Below are positions 1 through 9,360 of a stretch of 64,000 nucleotides of DNA, piece after piece (the stretch's first letter is position 1; the number at the start of each line of letters is the position of its first letter). Source of the stretch: Flavobacterium aquiphilum (GTDB taxonomy: Bacteria; Bacteroidota; Bacteroidia; Flavobacteriales; Flavobacteriaceae); contig NZ_CP114288.1 in NCBI RefSeq assembly GCF_027111335.1, positions 4,588,001 to 4,652,000 on the forward strand, read 5' to 3'. The position numbers and the translations under genes were made by a program. Below the pieces are notes generated by a model that searched no databases, was not told the origin of the DNA, and saw only the letters and a list, made by a program, of their open reading frames with translations.

Positions 1-165
1 GAATTTTTCACTGTAAAAAGCGTTCATTTTTTCCATCAAATCGTCATCAATAATGGAAACAACGGAGGTGATTCCATATTGTGCCACACGTATCGGACTA
101 TCAATTGTATAGCCCAATCCCATCACCGGAATATGGAAATTATGCAGTTGTTTATTAGTAGTCAT
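1..165 (-). CDS. N-terminal fragment of an unidentified protein, cut by the window edge
   Basis: The first 55 codons of a minus-strand gene are visible; it begins MTTNKQLHNFHIPVMGLGYT and runs off the left end. The reading frame is open throughout and the ATG at 163-165 faces away from nadA, so the two genes are divergent across about 260 bases. The segment FHIPVMGLGYTIDSPIRVAQ followed by SVVSIIDD looks like a conserved N-terminus I associate loosely with a large Bacteroidota protein, but I cannot name its function. No signal peptide or membrane segment is visible in this part. Confidence 0.6.
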   Translation of the reverse strand, partial: MTTNKQLHNFHIPVMGLGYTIDSPIRVAQYGITSVVSIIDDDLMEKMNAFYSEKF

Positions 166-371
166 AAAATGTAAAATTGGTTTAATTAACTTTTATGCAA
201 ATATCACCATACAAATTCGCTTAAAACCTGATAAATATCATATCTAAACGAAACATATTCCATTAAATTCGCAGGTTGCAAAACCCTTAAAGCACGCTTT
301 TTTTTAACAAAAACTTTTTTTTTGAAACTTTTAGAAAGCTTTCGAAGATGCGAACCTTCAAAGTTTTGCCT

Positions 372-379
372 TATATTTG
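372..379 (+). promoter_or_regulatory. Candidate -7 element of the nadAB promoter
   Basis: TATATTTG followed by C matches the Bacteroidota -7 consensus TAnnTTTG and lies 48 bases before the nadA start codon. I did not find a convincing -33 TTG/TTTG at the usual 19-21 base spacing. The rest of 166-426 is AT-rich with no clear operator. Confidence 0.5.
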
Positions 380-426
380 CATAGAATTAACCTTCAATTA
401 AAAAACACTATTAAAGTTTTTAAAAA

Positions 427-1353
427 ATGAAAAGTCTTAAAGAGCGTATATTGGAATTAAAAAAGGAGAAAAATGCGGTAATCTTGGCGCATTATTATCA
501 GGAAGCCGATATACAAGATGTGGCAGATTATGTAGGGGACAGCTTGGGATTATCTCAGGAAGCAATGAAAGTGGATGCCGATATTATCCTTTTCGCTGGA
601 GTTCATTTCATGGCCGAAACTGCCAAAATATTAAACCCAACTAAAAAAGTAATTCTGCCCGATTTGAAAGCCGGCTGTTCACTAGCCGAGTCTTGTCCTG
701 CAGATACATTCAAAGAATTTACAGAAGCTCACCCCGATCATATCGTAATCACTTATGTAAACTGTTCTGCTGAAGTAAAAGCATTGACAGATATTGTGGT
801 TACTTCGTCCAATGCGGTTAAAATTGTAGAATCTATCCCTTTGGACAAACCTATCATTTTTGCGCCGGATAAAAATTTAGGAAAATATGTTATGGAGAAA
901 ACCGGTAGAAAAATGTTGCTTTGGGACGGTTCCTGTGTGGTTCACGAAGCATTCTCACTGGACAAACTGGTGGCTTTGTACAAACAAAACCCTGATGCCG
1001 AAATCATAGCACACCCTGAATCTGAAACACATATCCTAAAAACTGCCAACTATATTGGTTCGACAGCAGGAATGATCAATTATGTTAAAACCAATCCAAG
1101 CAACAAATTTATTGTCGCTACTGAAGCGGGTATTTTGCATAAAATGAGACAGGAAGTTCCAAACAAAATCCTTATTCCGGCACCTTCAAACGAAGACAAT
1201 ACTTGTGCTTGCAGCGAATGTGGATACATGAAAATGAACACTCTGCAAAAAGTGTATGACTGTCTGCTAAACGAAACTCCGGAAATTGATGTTCCGGATG
1301 ACATCAGAGAAAAAGCGCTAATCCCTATCGAACGCATGCTCGAATTATCTTAA
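427..1353 (+). CDS. nadA: Quinolinate synthase NadA
   Basis: NadA condenses iminoaspartate with dihydroxyacetone phosphate to quinolinate in de novo NAD synthesis, using a [4Fe-4S] cluster in the cytosol. The 308-residue length is normal for the family. It has the early AHYYQ motif (residues 21-25), cluster-ligand candidates Cys84 in [10 protein letters not shown] and Cys170 in WDGSCVVHE, and a C-terminal CACSEC group at 260-265. Only two bases separate its stop from the nadB start, so the two form an operon and NadB can hand over the unstable iminoaspartate. Identification is firm. Confidence 0.97.
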   Translation: MKSLKERILELKKEKNAVILAHYYQEADIQDVADYVGDSLGLSQEAMKVDADIILFAGVHFMAETAKILNPTKKVILPDLKAGCSLAESCPADTFKEFTEAHPDHIVITYVNCSAEVKALTDIVVTSSNAVKIVESIPLDKPIIFAPDKNLGKYVMEKTGRKMLLWDGSCVVHEAFSLDKLVALYKQNPDAEIIAHPESETHILKTANYIGSTAGMINYVKTNPSNKFIVATEAGILHKMRQEVPNKILIPAPSNEDNTCACSECGYMKMNTLQKVYDCLLNETPEIDVPDDIREKALIPIERMLELS

Positions 1354-1355
1354 TA

Positions 1356-2894
1356 ATGATTAAATCCAATTATTTAGTTATAGGTTCCGGAGTAGCAGGG
1401 CTTACATTTGCACTCAAGATGGCCAATCGTTTTCCAGAGAGAACCATTACCATAATCACAAAAGCAACCGCAGACGAATCCAACACCAAATATGCTCAGG
1501 GTGGCATCGCCATTGTTACTGACAAAACGGAAGATTCATACCAAAAACATATTGAGGATACCCTCATTTGTGGAGATGGCTTGTGTGATGAAACGGTTGT
1601 AAAAATGGTAGTCACCGAAGGACCAAAACGCCTGAAAGAACTCATAGAATGGGGTGCCCAATTTGACAAAAATGCCAAAGGTGCTTTTGATTTGGGCAAA
1701 GAAGGAGGCCATTCTGAAAACAGAGTGGTACACCATAAAGACCAAACTGGTCATGAGATTCAGCGCGCCATTTTGGAACAGGTAAGACAAAAAGAAAACA
1801 TTACTGTTCTCGACCATCACTTTGCGTTGGAATTAATAACAACCGAAAATCGTTGTATAGGTGCGTATGCCCTTGACGAAAAAACTAACGAGGTTATCAC
1901 CTATCAATCGGATTTCACTTTATTGGCCACTGGAGGTATAGGACACTTATACGGTCACACTACCAACCCAATCATAGCAACAGGTGATGGAATCGCAATG
2001 GCGTATCGTGCCCATGCTGCCATTCAGGATTTGGAATTTATTCAGTTTCATCCAACGGCTTTGTTCGACAAGAGTACAGGTTCTAAATTCTTAATATCCG
2101 AAGCAGTTCGTGGTTTCGGAGCGCGTTTAAGAACCAAAAAAGGGGATTTCTTCATGCAACATTATGACCCAAGAGGAGATTTGGCTTCCAGGGACATTGT
2201 TTCGCAAAGCATCGATTTGGAACTCAAAAAATCGGGTGACGAATGTGTTTATTTAGATTGCACCCATTTGGATATGGTAGGATTCAAAAACCATTTCCCA
2301 ATGATTTATAAACATTGCAAGAATATTGGCATTGACCTTGAAAAAGATTGGATTCCGGTTGTTCCTGCCCAACATTATCTGTGCGGCGGAATTGTGGTTG
2401 ACATCAATGGAAAAACATCGATAGAAAATTTATTTGCCTGTGGCGAATGTTCGAGAACAGGTCTTCACGGCGCCAACAGACTAGCTTCAAATTCTTTATT
2501 GGAAGCTTTGGTTTACTCGGATAAAGTATATCATTACTTAGCAGATAATCCCTATATCGAGCCAAAAACTGCCAGCACAATCCCTGATTGGTCAAACAAA
2601 AGCAAAACAAAAATCGATTCTGAATACATCACACAAACCAAAGCAAAACTGCAGTTGTTAATGCGTCAGAATGCGGGAATCGTTCGATTTGATTCAGATT
2701 TACTCAAAGCCAAAGAAACACTCAAAAGCTTACAAAACGAAATTGACGATAAAATTCAAAATCATTTAGCTTGCAAAGATTTATACGAATTGAATAATAT
2801 GATCGATATTGGAAATCTTATTGTTCAACAATCCATTGATCGTAATGGAAATTGTGGCGGATTTGTAAAATATCACTCAAAAGACATTAAATAA
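1356..2894 (+). CDS. nadB: L-aspartate oxidase NadB
   Basis: NadB is a flavoprotein that oxidises L-aspartate to iminoaspartate, the substrate of NadA encoded just upstream. The N-terminus has the FAD dinucleotide motif GSGVAGLTFALKM (about residues 8-20). Further on are the succinate dehydrogenase/aspartate oxidase family segments TKYAQGGIA, HHKDQTGHEI, LEFIQFHPTAL and RLASNSLLEALVY. At 512 residues it is full length, with the helical C-terminal domain. The stop codon is followed within about 25 bases by a strong terminator, so nadAB is a two-gene unit. Confidence 0.97.
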   Translation: MIKSNYLVIGSGVAGLTFALKMANRFPERTITIITKATADESNTKYAQGGIAIVTDKTEDSYQKHIEDTLICGDGLCDETVVKMVVTEGPKRLKELIEWGAQFDKNAKGAFDLGKEGGHSENRVVHHKDQTGHEIQRAILEQVRQKENITVLDHHFALELITTENRCIGAYALDEKTNEVITYQSDFTLLATGGIGHLYGHTTNPIIATGDGIAMAYRAHAAIQDLEFIQFHPTALFDKSTGSKFLISEAVRGFGARLRTKKGDFFMQHYDPRGDLASRDIVSQSIDLELKKSGDECVYLDCTHLDMVGFKNHFPMIYKHCKNIGIDLEKDWIPVVPAQHYLCGGIVVDINGKTSIENLFACGECSRTGLHGANRLASNSLLEALVYSDKVYHYLADNPYIEPKTASTIPDWSNKSKTKIDSEYITQTKAKLQLLMRQNAGIVRFDSDLLKAKETLKSLQNEIDDKIQNHLACKDLYELNNMIDIGNLIVQQSIDRNGNCGGFVKYHSKDIK

Positions 2895-2918
2895 TTACAT
2901 TGAAACAAATAAAAAAGT

Positions 2919-2950
2919 CCCTCGACAATAAAGTTGAGGGCTTTTTTATT
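2919..2950. terminator. Bidirectional intrinsic terminator between nadB and the SRPBCC gene
   Basis: CCCTCGAC at 2919-2926 pairs with GTTGAGGG at 2933-2940 (8 pairs, one G-T) around a six-base loop. An A-run precedes it and a T-run follows, so it can serve both nadB and the convergent gene at 2954. Confidence 0.9.
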
Positions 2951-2953
2951 CTT

Positions 2954-3445
2954 TTATTTTGTTGAAGCACTAAATTTCCTTTCGTCTTCCGTGGTAGGTT
3001 TTCCGGTAGCATTTGGATTACCTTTTCCTGTGGTGATTAAATTCTTTAAACTTTGCTGAATGTATTGCGTCCAAGCATTACTGCAAATATCATAACACTC
3101 AAATTCCGGCACTAATCCATGATGTGTAACACGAATTTCTGTTTTACCATCTTTCTCGGAGATTTCAAAACTCATTTTGGTTCCCGTCCACTCGCTTCTG
3201 TCTTTGGTAAACTTAAAATAATTATACTTCACATACCAAACCACTTTTTGGTTCGGGATCACTTCAATCAGTTTGATTTGACAATAATGAACATCTTCAT
3301 AATGATAGGTAAATTCATCATTAAGTTTCTCGGTATCGCCTTCAATTTCTTCTGACCACCATCCGCGAACATTTCTAATGGCATTAAATGCCACTTCGGG
3401 AGTTTGGTCAACTAATAACACAGTGGTAAAATCTGATGTCTCCAT
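2954..3445 (-). CDS. SRPBCC (AHSA1-like) family protein
   Basis: This 163-residue protein has the START/Bet v1-like pattern of the AHSA1 group: an opening strand (FTTVLLVDQTPEVAFNAI), a helix with RGWWSEEIEG, then alternating strands such as VHYCQIKLIEVIPNQKVVWYV and KTEIRVTHHGLVPE, and a long C-terminal helix (CSNAWTQYIQQSLKNLI). The fold makes a hydrophobic cavity for small ligands; the ligand here cannot be told from sequence. There is no signal peptide, so it should be cytosolic. It stands alone, convergent to nadB and sharing its terminator. Confidence 0.85.
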   Translation of the reverse strand: METSDFTTVLLVDQTPEVAFNAIRNVRGWWSEEIEGDTEKLNDEFTYHYEDVHYCQIKLIEVIPNQKVVWYVKYNYFKFTKDRSEWTGTKMSFEISEKDGKTEIRVTHHGLVPEFECYDICSNAWTQYIQQSLKNLITTGKGNPNATGKPTTEDERKFSASTK

Positions 3446-3552
3446 TGGTATATGATTTTAAAATTTCGAATACCAAATATAATTCTAATTATCAATTAGT
3501 TATATATTTAAGTAAAGATTTTAGATACCTGGATTTTCTTCTTGAATTGAAA

Positions 3553-5082
3553 TTATTCCTGATAATTTTTCTTTCTTTCCATTTCTTCTTTTATTCTTTT
3601 GTTGACATCCACTTTGGCTCCCCGCAAAACATAAATCGAAATTTCGGACTCTCTGGCAAACTTATTGATTCTTTTGCCTGCCAAATACACCGTGTCAAAA
3701 ATCGGAATTTCTCTTTTCCTTTCTTTATCATCATCGTCACCCTCTTTTACCAAAATAACATCTTTTATTTTCTTGTCCAAAGGAATCCAATTAACATAAT
3801 CGGCATTGAAGGAATGGGCAATTACTTTTTTATTTTTAGAGTAATAATTAATTGCTCCGGCCTGCCCGTAATTATCACAAATGATTATTGTATGTTCCAA
3901 ATCAGGTAAGGTCGAAGCGACAGAATCTACTTTCACGGCCAGTTCTTTCCAACCCAACATATCAGCAAAATCCTGTGGCAATAAGTGATCCTTGCCGTCT
4001 TCCCAACGAAGCAAACCAAATTTCTGATACGGTTTTGCGTGACTTGCAATGTATTCGGGGCTTTTGTTTGGAAAAAAAGCATTGTACAATGGAATAAAAA
4101 ACAACAATGGCAACAAAAACAAAACTGGCTGTAAGTACCTCTTCCAACCTTCTTTCAACTGATTTCCCAGATAAACAGAACCGAACGAAATATAAATTGG
4201 ATAAAGCCCAATGGCATAATAATCTTTGGCTTTGAAGTACATAAAAACGGCTAGCGTAAAAACAATACTCCAAAAGAACGGTTTGTATTTTTCGAACGGT
4301 TTATACAAAAACAGCGCAAGCCATCCACATACAATAACGAAAAAGGAACCGATAAAAAAGAGTAATTGTGATTTTAAAAAGCCTAATCGATCTACATAAA
4401 CCAACTGCGTATCGGCCAATTCTTTTAAATGATGAATCACCGGAAAGTTGTTTACATATTGCCAATAAAGATTTGGTGCAATAAGTAATAATCCCAAAAT
4501 AAACGCTAAATATAATTTGGGTTGAGCAAAGATTTTACGCTCTTCTGTCAAAACAAATGCAGGTAGCAATCCAATGATCAGGAAGCCAATATTGTATTTG
4601 TTCAGAAATCCAAACACAAATACTATTGCTCCGATAAAAAGCCATTTAGTATCTTTAGAATTGAGGTATTTGATTAAAACAAAATATAAAGTCGTCCAGC
4701 ACAATATATCAAAAGAATTGGGCTGATACAGTGTATTTATCCTTAATAATGCCGAAAAAAACACCCCGATTGCTCCCAAAATCAAAGCAAACAAACTTCC
4801 ATTGAGTTCTTCGATTGCTTTCCAAACCACCACAATGGTCAAGGCGCCAAACAATGCAGGAAAAAATTTGACCCAAAAAACCGAATTCCCTAAAAGATAA
4901 ATAATATAGGAAATCCAGGAAGTAAATGGCGGTACCGATAGATATCCCCAAGCCAAATGGTGGCCCTGATCTAAGTGCAAATATTCATCTCGTTGTAAAT
5001 CGTAGTCAGAGCTTATTAATGAATATTGTAAAACAAATTTGAAAATGATAAAACCTATTAAGAGAATTGCTTTTTTGGTCAT
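3553..5082 (-). CDS. GT39/PMT-like integral membrane glycosyltransferase
   Basis: At 509 residues this is a polytopic inner-membrane protein with about ten hydrophobic segments in the first 340 residues and a soluble C-terminal part. Near residue 32 it has DLQRDEYLHLDQG, the acidic Asp-Glu motif typical of the first extracytoplasmic loop of ArnT/PMT-type GT-C glycosyltransferases, followed by GYLSVPPFTSW. These enzymes use polyprenyl-phosphate sugars to glycosylate lipid or protein acceptors; donor and acceptor here are unknown. The C-terminus is highly charged (KEEMERKK). No neighbour suggests a specific pathway. Confidence 0.85.
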   Translation of the reverse strand: MTKKAILLIGFIIFKFVLQYSLISSDYDLQRDEYLHLDQGHHLAWGYLSVPPFTSWISYIIYLLGNSVFWVKFFPALFGALTIVVVWKAIEELNGSLFALILGAIGVFFSALLRINTLYQPNSFDILCWTTLYFVLIKYLNSKDTKWLFIGAIVFVFGFLNKYNIGFLIIGLLPAFVLTEERKIFAQPKLYLAFILGLLLIAPNLYWQYVNNFPVIHHLKELADTQLVYVDRLGFLKSQLLFFIGSFFVIVCGWLALFLYKPFEKYKPFFWSIVFTLAVFMYFKAKDYYAIGLYPIYISFGSVYLGNQLKEGWKRYLQPVLFLLPLLFFIPLYNAFFPNKSPEYIASHAKPYQKFGLLRWEDGKDHLLPQDFADMLGWKELAVKVDSVASTLPDLEHTIIICDNYGQAGAINYYSKNKKVIAHSFNADYVNWIPLDKKIKDVILVKEGDDDDKERKREIPIFDTVYLAGKRINKFARESEISIYVLRGAKVDVNKRIKEEMERKKNYQE

Positions 5083-5203
5083 TGGTAGTGGTTTGTATTA
5101 GATAGGACAATATAGTTAATTTCTTTTATACTATACTGATACTCTTACAAACTATCCATAAATTGCACTTAATTTTAAAAAAAATGGCAAAAAAACACTC
5201 TTT

Positions 5204-6154
5204 CTAATTCCCTTTGTACTGCGAACCTTGAATAACTCCCCTTTTTTCGATCGTGGAGTCGATGTAATGTTGAATTTCGGTTTTTTTGAGACCCCAATTT
5301 GGGGCGATGAGCAAGTCCCAATCAGAAATTCCAAACAGGCGCTGAATAACAATATCAGGACGCAAGAGCGGAATTAACTCGCAAAGCAAATCGGTGTATT
5401 GTTCCAAAGTGAAGAGCGGGAACGGATTTCGCTTGTAATGTACGCCCATAATCGAGCCTTCGACGATATGCAGATGATGGAATTTGACAAATTTTATTTG
5501 GGGAAAACGGTTGATTTCGGCGATATAATTGAGCATCATTTCGCGGGTTTCCCACGGAAATCCAAAAACAGTATGTACGCACAAATCAATCGGACTGTCT
5601 TTTAACAGCTCCACTGCGGTAATGAATTCGGCATGGGTACAACCTCTGTTGATTTTCAACAGTGTTTCGTCATACATCGATTCCATTCCCATTTCGAGAT
5701 CTACATCAAAACGGTCGCAATAACTTTCGAGTAAAGCCACTTTTTCGGCATCAATGCAATCAGGACGAGTCCCTACCGAAAACCCAACAACCTCATCAGG
5801 ATTGAAAGCCAAAGCACGGTCGTAAATATTTTTCAGATAATCTACATGGGCATAAGTATTGGTATTCGGCTGAAAATAGACAATGAATTGATCTGCCTTG
5901 TATGACTTTTTAGCACGCTCCATCCCCTGAAGCAATTGATCTTCTATCGTGGGTGCTTTTCTTGAAATATCGGGTGTGAAGGAATCAACATTACAATAGG
6001 TACAACCTCCATAACCTTTCAGTCCGTCACGGTTGGGACAGCTAAAATTACCATCGACAATTACCTTGAAAACTTTCTTCCCATTGTATTTCTCGCGGAG
6101 ATGGGTACCGTAATTGTTATAACCTTTTTTGCCAGATTCTTTTTCTTCATTCAT
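5204..6154 (-). CDS. YhcC-type (TIGR01212) radical SAM protein
   Basis: I take the ATG at 6152-6154 as the start (316 residues, MNEEKESGKKGYNNYGTHLR); an upstream ATG would extend the frame by 29 residues into a dispersed repeat. The YhcC-type Fe-S ligands are Cys39, Cys51 and Cys54 (CPNRDG...GGCTYC), spaced 11 and 2 residues apart rather than CxxxCxxC. The family segments YFQPNTNTYA, GFSVGTRPDCI, EMGMES and HTVFGFPWET follow. The substrate of this family is not established to my knowledge. It lies downstream of moaA on the same strand, but 387 bases of repeats intervene, so co-transcription is uncertain. Confidence 0.9.
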   Translation of the reverse strand: MNEEKESGKKGYNNYGTHLREKYNGKKVFKVIVDGNFSCPNRDGLKGYGGCTYCNVDSFTPDISRKAPTIEDQLLQGMERAKKSYKADQFIVYFQPNTNTYAHVDYLKNIYDRALAFNPDEVVGFSVGTRPDCIDAEKVALLESYCDRFDVDLEMGMESMYDETLLKINRGCTHAEFITAVELLKDSPIDLCVHTVFGFPWETREMMLNYIAEINRFPQIKFVKFHHLHIVEGSIMGVHYKRNPFPLFTLEQYTDLLCELIPLLRPDIVIQRLFGISDWDLLIAPNWGLKKTEIQHYIDSTIEKRGVIQGSQYKGN

Positions 6155-6203
6155 TTCGCAAAGGTATCCACGATTATATGGCGCCGAAATGACTTTTGTC
6201 AGG

Positions 6204-6350
6204 TATTTTGGAGCAGAAAGATTTGTTATTTTAGGAAACATTGGTCCCGCTATCCGTTACAATCTTATAAGCCGAACCCCGGCTTATAAGTATTTTCACT
6301 TCACACGAGCGAAGCGAACTGACGAAGTAATCGGGGCTAAAAATCAACAT
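6204..6350 (-). repeat. Dispersed structured element, copy 1 (minus orientation)
   Basis: Read on the minus strand this has the core TAGCCCCGAT, a variable hairpin, then AGATTGTAACGGATAGCGGGA and a tail TTTCTGCTCCAAAA. It matches copies near 12.1, 20.9, 26.4, 33.4, 37.0 and 55.7 kb. The variable arm is enlarged by a palindrome (CTTATAAGCC / GGCTTATAAG). It ends about 50 bases before the radical SAM start, in sense orientation. Confidence 0.8.
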
Positions 6351-6384
6351 TTTATTTTCATAATCTGCTTTTCATTACTTTAAA

Positions 6385-6490
6385 ATAAATCCATTTTATC
6401 TGCGTTAATCAGCGACCCCGAAAGCTTTCGGGGGCGTGCCACTATTTCTCACGCAGATTTCGCAGATTCTCGCAGATTTTTTTTTTAGAA
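6385..6490. repeat. Composite intergenic repeat with a nested CCCCGAAAGCTTTCGGGG palindrome
   Basis: The stretch contains words of the type TCTGCGTTAATCAGCG and CACGCAGATTTCGCAGATT, interrupted at 6416-6434 by a GC-rich palindrome. The palindrome and its immediate flanks recur in inverted orientation at 13181-13209. No gene is seen between 6155 and 6541. Confidence 0.7.
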
Positions 6491-6541
6491 ATTCATTAAA
6501 AACCTTACTCAATAGACTTTGTGAATCTTTGTGAAATAGCA

Positions 6542-7549
6542 CTACCCCCCAATCTTAATCATACTTCTATTTTTCGAAAAAAGAAGCGGGTCTTGGAATT
6601 TAGCATCATTATCCATTCCGCCACGCATGGCGAATTTGGATTTTATATTTTGGAAGATAAGCGGTTCTATTGAATCTCCTGCTCTCAAGGTATCGAGCAA
6701 AGAAGTTTCAGTATTCGAAAACAAACAGTTTTTCAATTTTCCATCGGCGGTTAAACGAATACGGTTACAGGTACTGCAAAACGGATTCGTAACCGAACTG
6801 ATTACCGAGAAACTGCCCTGATAACCTTGAATTTTATGATTTTTTGAAGTATCATTTGGTCTATCCTGCAAACGATTTACATTAGATTCAACATAAAAAT
6901 CATTCACGTGCGAAAGTATTTCGGCATAGCTTACCAATTTTTCCTTATTCCATCGATTACCGTCAAAAGGCATAAACTCTATAAACCTAATCTGAATATT
7001 TCGTTCTTTGGTCAACTCAATAAAATCAACAATTTCGTTATCATTAAATCCTTTAATAACAACGACATTCAGTTTTACCTTGAAGCCGTTTCTTTCGAGC
7101 AAATCAATATTTTCAATGACTTTCTCAAAATAATTGCGACGGGTAATTTGATTGAATTTGTCTTGTTTCAAACTGTCAATACTCACGTTCAAAGTGGTAA
7201 TTCCGGCCTCTTTGAAAGTATCTATAAATTCATGAACTAGGATTCCGTTGGTTGTTAAAGTCAGTACTACTCCAAGTTTTCCTAATTCTTCAATAATTTT
7301 TTTGGCATCTTTTCGGACCAAAGGCTCACCTCCTGTCAATCGGATTTTGTTGACGCCAAGTTTTACGAAAGTCTTTGCAATGGTAACAATTTCCTCTGCA
7401 GTCATCAGATGCGCTCTTGGTGTAAGCGCAATCCCCTCGGCAGGCATACAATACGTACATCTCAAATTACAATGTTCTGTAATCGAAATGCGGAGGTAAT
7501 TGTGTACCCTTCCGTGGTGGTCCTGCATTGGATTTTTGTTATTTTCCAT
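6542..7549 (-). CDS. moaA: GTP 3',8-cyclase MoaA
   Basis: MoaA, a radical SAM enzyme, makes the first intermediate of molybdopterin from GTP, which MoaC then converts to cyclic pyranopterin monophosphate. From the ATG at 7547-7549 (335 residues) the first [4Fe-4S] ligands are Cys27, Cys31 and Cys34 (EHCNLRCTYCM). The second cluster is in FCSTCNRIRLTADG...NCLF near the C-terminus, and the protein ends in the characteristic Gly-Gly. An alternative start four codons upstream overlaps the moaCB end further; either way moaA is translationally close to moaCB. It is the last gene of the molybdenum cofactor operon. Confidence 0.97.
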   Translation of the reverse strand: MENNKNPMQDHHGRVHNYLRISITEHCNLRCTYCMPAEGIALTPRAHLMTAEEIVTIAKTFVKLGVNKIRLTGGEPLVRKDAKKIIEELGKLGVVLTLTTNGILVHEFIDTFKEAGITTLNVSIDSLKQDKFNQITRRNYFEKVIENIDLLERNGFKVKLNVVVIKGFNDNEIVDFIELTKERNIQIRFIEFMPFDGNRWNKEKLVSYAEILSHVNDFYVESNVNRLQDRPNDTSKNHKIQGYQGSFSVISSVTNPFCSTCNRIRLTADGKLKNCLFSNTETSLLDTLRAGDSIEPLIFQNIKSKFAMRGGMDNDAKFQDPLLFSKNRSMIKIGG

Positions 7550-8453
7550 GGTTGAAACCATTTAATATTTTAAATAAATGCAATACCGAAGGAAAAACGG
7601 CATCCATCGATTCACTAGCTCCCGCTGTAGATCCAGGCAAAGCCATAATCAAAGTATCTCCTTTGAAACCAACAACGCTTCGGGATAACATTGCGTAAGG
7701 CGTTCTGTCTTGTCCGTAAGAACGAATTGCTTCCTCAATCCCCGGAATGCGACGGTCAAGCATTGGTATAATCGCTTCGGGAGTAACATCGCGATTGGAC
7801 AAACCTGTTCCGCCGGTCAGAATAATCAAATCTTTATTGCCGGAACATAATTTGGTAATCGTTTCCTGAATATCGGCAACCTCATCCGGAATTACCGTAT
7901 AATTCGAAACGGTCATTCCCATTTTTTTGACTTTATCCAAAATTACTTTTCCGGCTCTGTCTTCTTTTTTTCCACTAGCAACACTGTCCGAGCAAACGAT
8001 CACCGCCACCGATAAATCCAAATTTTCTTTTACTCCATAATCCGATTTTCCTCCTTTTTTATGAAGTAGTTTTATAGTCGAAATTTCGACTTGTTTGTCG
8101 ATAGGTTTTAGCATATCGTACATCGTCAATGCCACTATCGAAGCACCGTGCATGGCTTCTACTTCAACTCCTGTTCTGTAAATCGCTTTAACAGTTACTT
8201 TTATCAACACTGAATCATCGAGCAATTCGTATTCAATTCCGGTGAATTCAATGGGCATCGGGTGACAATCGGGAATCGAATTTGAAGTGTTTTTTACCGC
8301 AAACAAACCTGCAGTTCGTGCCACTTCCAATACATCGCCTTTAGGTACGGTTTTGTTTATAATAGCCTGCATTGTTTCAGCCGAACCTACTTTTACAATA
8401 GCCTGAGCTGTTGCGGTGCGCTGCGTAATTATTTTATGGGTGATATCTACCAT
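7539..8453 (-). CDS. moaCB: Bifunctional MoaC-MoaB fusion
   Basis: Residues 1 to about 150 are MoaC (cyclic pyranopterin monophosphate synthase), with DCHPMPIEF and the signature EVEAMHGASIVALTMYDM. Residues from about 155 are MoaB/MogA-like molybdopterin adenylyltransferase, with VIVCSDSVASGKKEDRAG and ILTGGTGLSNRDVTPEA. At 304 residues it equals the sum of the two domains, so this is a true fusion rather than a frameshift artefact. It overlaps moaA by a few bases. The fusion puts an early and a late step of the cofactor pathway on one chain; such fusions are known in several bacteria. Confidence 0.95.
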   Translation of the reverse strand: MVDITHKIITQRTATAQAIVKVGSAETMQAIINKTVPKGDVLEVARTAGLFAVKNTSNSIPDCHPMPIEFTGIEYELLDDSVLIKVTVKAIYRTGVEVEAMHGASIVALTMYDMLKPIDKQVEISTIKLLHKKGGKSDYGVKENLDLSVAVIVCSDSVASGKKEDRAGKVILDKVKKMGMTVSNYTVIPDEVADIQETITKLCSGNKDLIILTGGTGLSNRDVTPEAIIPMLDRRIPGIEEAIRSYGQDRTPYAMLSRSVVGFKGDTLIMALPGSTAGASESMDAVFPSVLHLFKILNGFNHGK

Positions 8454-8517
8454 TTAGATTTCAGATTTTTTATTAACGATTTTGGATTTTAGATTTACCT
8501 ACTGCACGTATATTTTT

Positions 8518-8892
8518 TTGCCACGGATGGCACAGATTAAACGGATTTTTTACTGATTACATATTTTAAAACATTATTGTCTAATTAAATTTTTGTGAAT
8601 AATCAACAGATCGCTACTCTGTAGCTTTATTAAAAAAAACATCTATGTTCTACAGACAGTTTGCTCCTAACGGAGCTATTTTAGTCCCATAGGGACACTC
8701 TGATTGTAGAAAAGAGAATTGATAAAAACAAGCTCCAGAGGAGCGACCTGTCAGTAAGTGCCATAAATATTGAGTTTAGAATTCTATTTATATTTTTGCC
8801 GGACAACAATGATTTTTAAAATTTATTAAAAATCATTTTCTATCCGTGTTTATCAGTTTTATCCGTGTCTCCCGATAGCTATCGGGAGTGGC
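8518..8892. repeat. Intergenic region built entirely of dispersed repeats
   Basis: No gene lies between 8454 and 8902. An outer inverted pair (GCCACGGATGGCACAGATTAAACGG at 8520 onward, given in two pieces: GCCACGGATGGCACAG and ATTAAACGG) faces TATCCGTGTTTATCAG and TTTTATCCGTGTC near 8841-8869. Inside are GCTCC...GGAGC hairpins (8663-8675 and 8731-8746) with CTACAGACAG-type flanks. The right arm is interrupted by CCCGATAGCTATCGGG at about 8871-8886. Confidence 0.65.
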
Positions 8893-8902
8893 CTATTTTT
8901 AT

Positions 8903-9349
8903 TTATGTGTTTTTCTTCCAAATATAACTTTCGTCATCAAAAATTTCTTTTCCGAAAATCGCTGTTTTCTCTTTTATTTCTTCTACCAAAAACTCCAAAG
9001 CTTCATACACTACTTTTCGTCTTGGTGCTGAAACAAAGACAAACAAGCAAATTTCACCTGTTTTTACCAATCCCAAACTGTGATAAATATGCAGACAGGA
9101 CAATTCATACTTTGCAAAAGCGGCTTCTCTAATTTCATAAAATGTTCGTTCTGCCATTTCTTCGTAGGCGGTATATTCAATTGCGGTCACCGTTTTACCG
9201 TCAATGACATCGGCACGAACCTGACCCAAAAAAATATTATGGGCGCCAATTGTGGTTTTACTTTGGTGTTTGGCAATCGAATTCCCGATGAACTCGGAGG
9301 TTATTTGTCCTTGAATAAAAGAACTTTTCTTTGGTTTCTCTGTTGACAT
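8903..9349 (-). CDS. moaE: Molybdopterin synthase catalytic subunit MoaE
   Basis: MoaE forms the large subunit of molybdopterin synthase and inserts the dithiolene sulfurs carried by MoaD. The 148-residue protein has AHNIFLGQVRADVIDGKTVTAI near residue 36, EYTAYEEMAERTFYEI, IYHSLGLVKTGEICLFVFVSAPRR and the Lys-containing VEEIKEKTAIFGKE. All are standard family landmarks, including the active-site lysines near the C-terminus. It lies between moeB and moaCB in the operon, with MoaD encoded two genes upstream. Repeats of 100-450 bases flank it on both sides. Confidence 0.95.
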   Translation of the reverse strand: MSTEKPKKSSFIQGQITSEFIGNSIAKHQSKTTIGAHNIFLGQVRADVIDGKTVTAIEYTAYEEMAERTFYEIREAAFAKYELSCLHIYHSLGLVKTGEICLFVFVSAPRRKVVYEALEFLVEEIKEKTAIFGKEIFDDESYIWKKNT

Positions 9350-9360
9350 ATTTTTGTTAT

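Noticed and set aside
3436..3909. Plus-strand open frame of 157 codons opposite the glycosyltransferase gene
   Set aside because: It lies antisense to a well-supported membrane glycosyltransferase; its hydrophobic run is the mirror of that gene's codon pattern and it has no recognisable motif.
6155..6241. N-terminal extension of the radical SAM protein by 29 residues
   Set aside because: It overlaps the tail of a dispersed element and adds no family sequence; the ATG at 6154 fits better.
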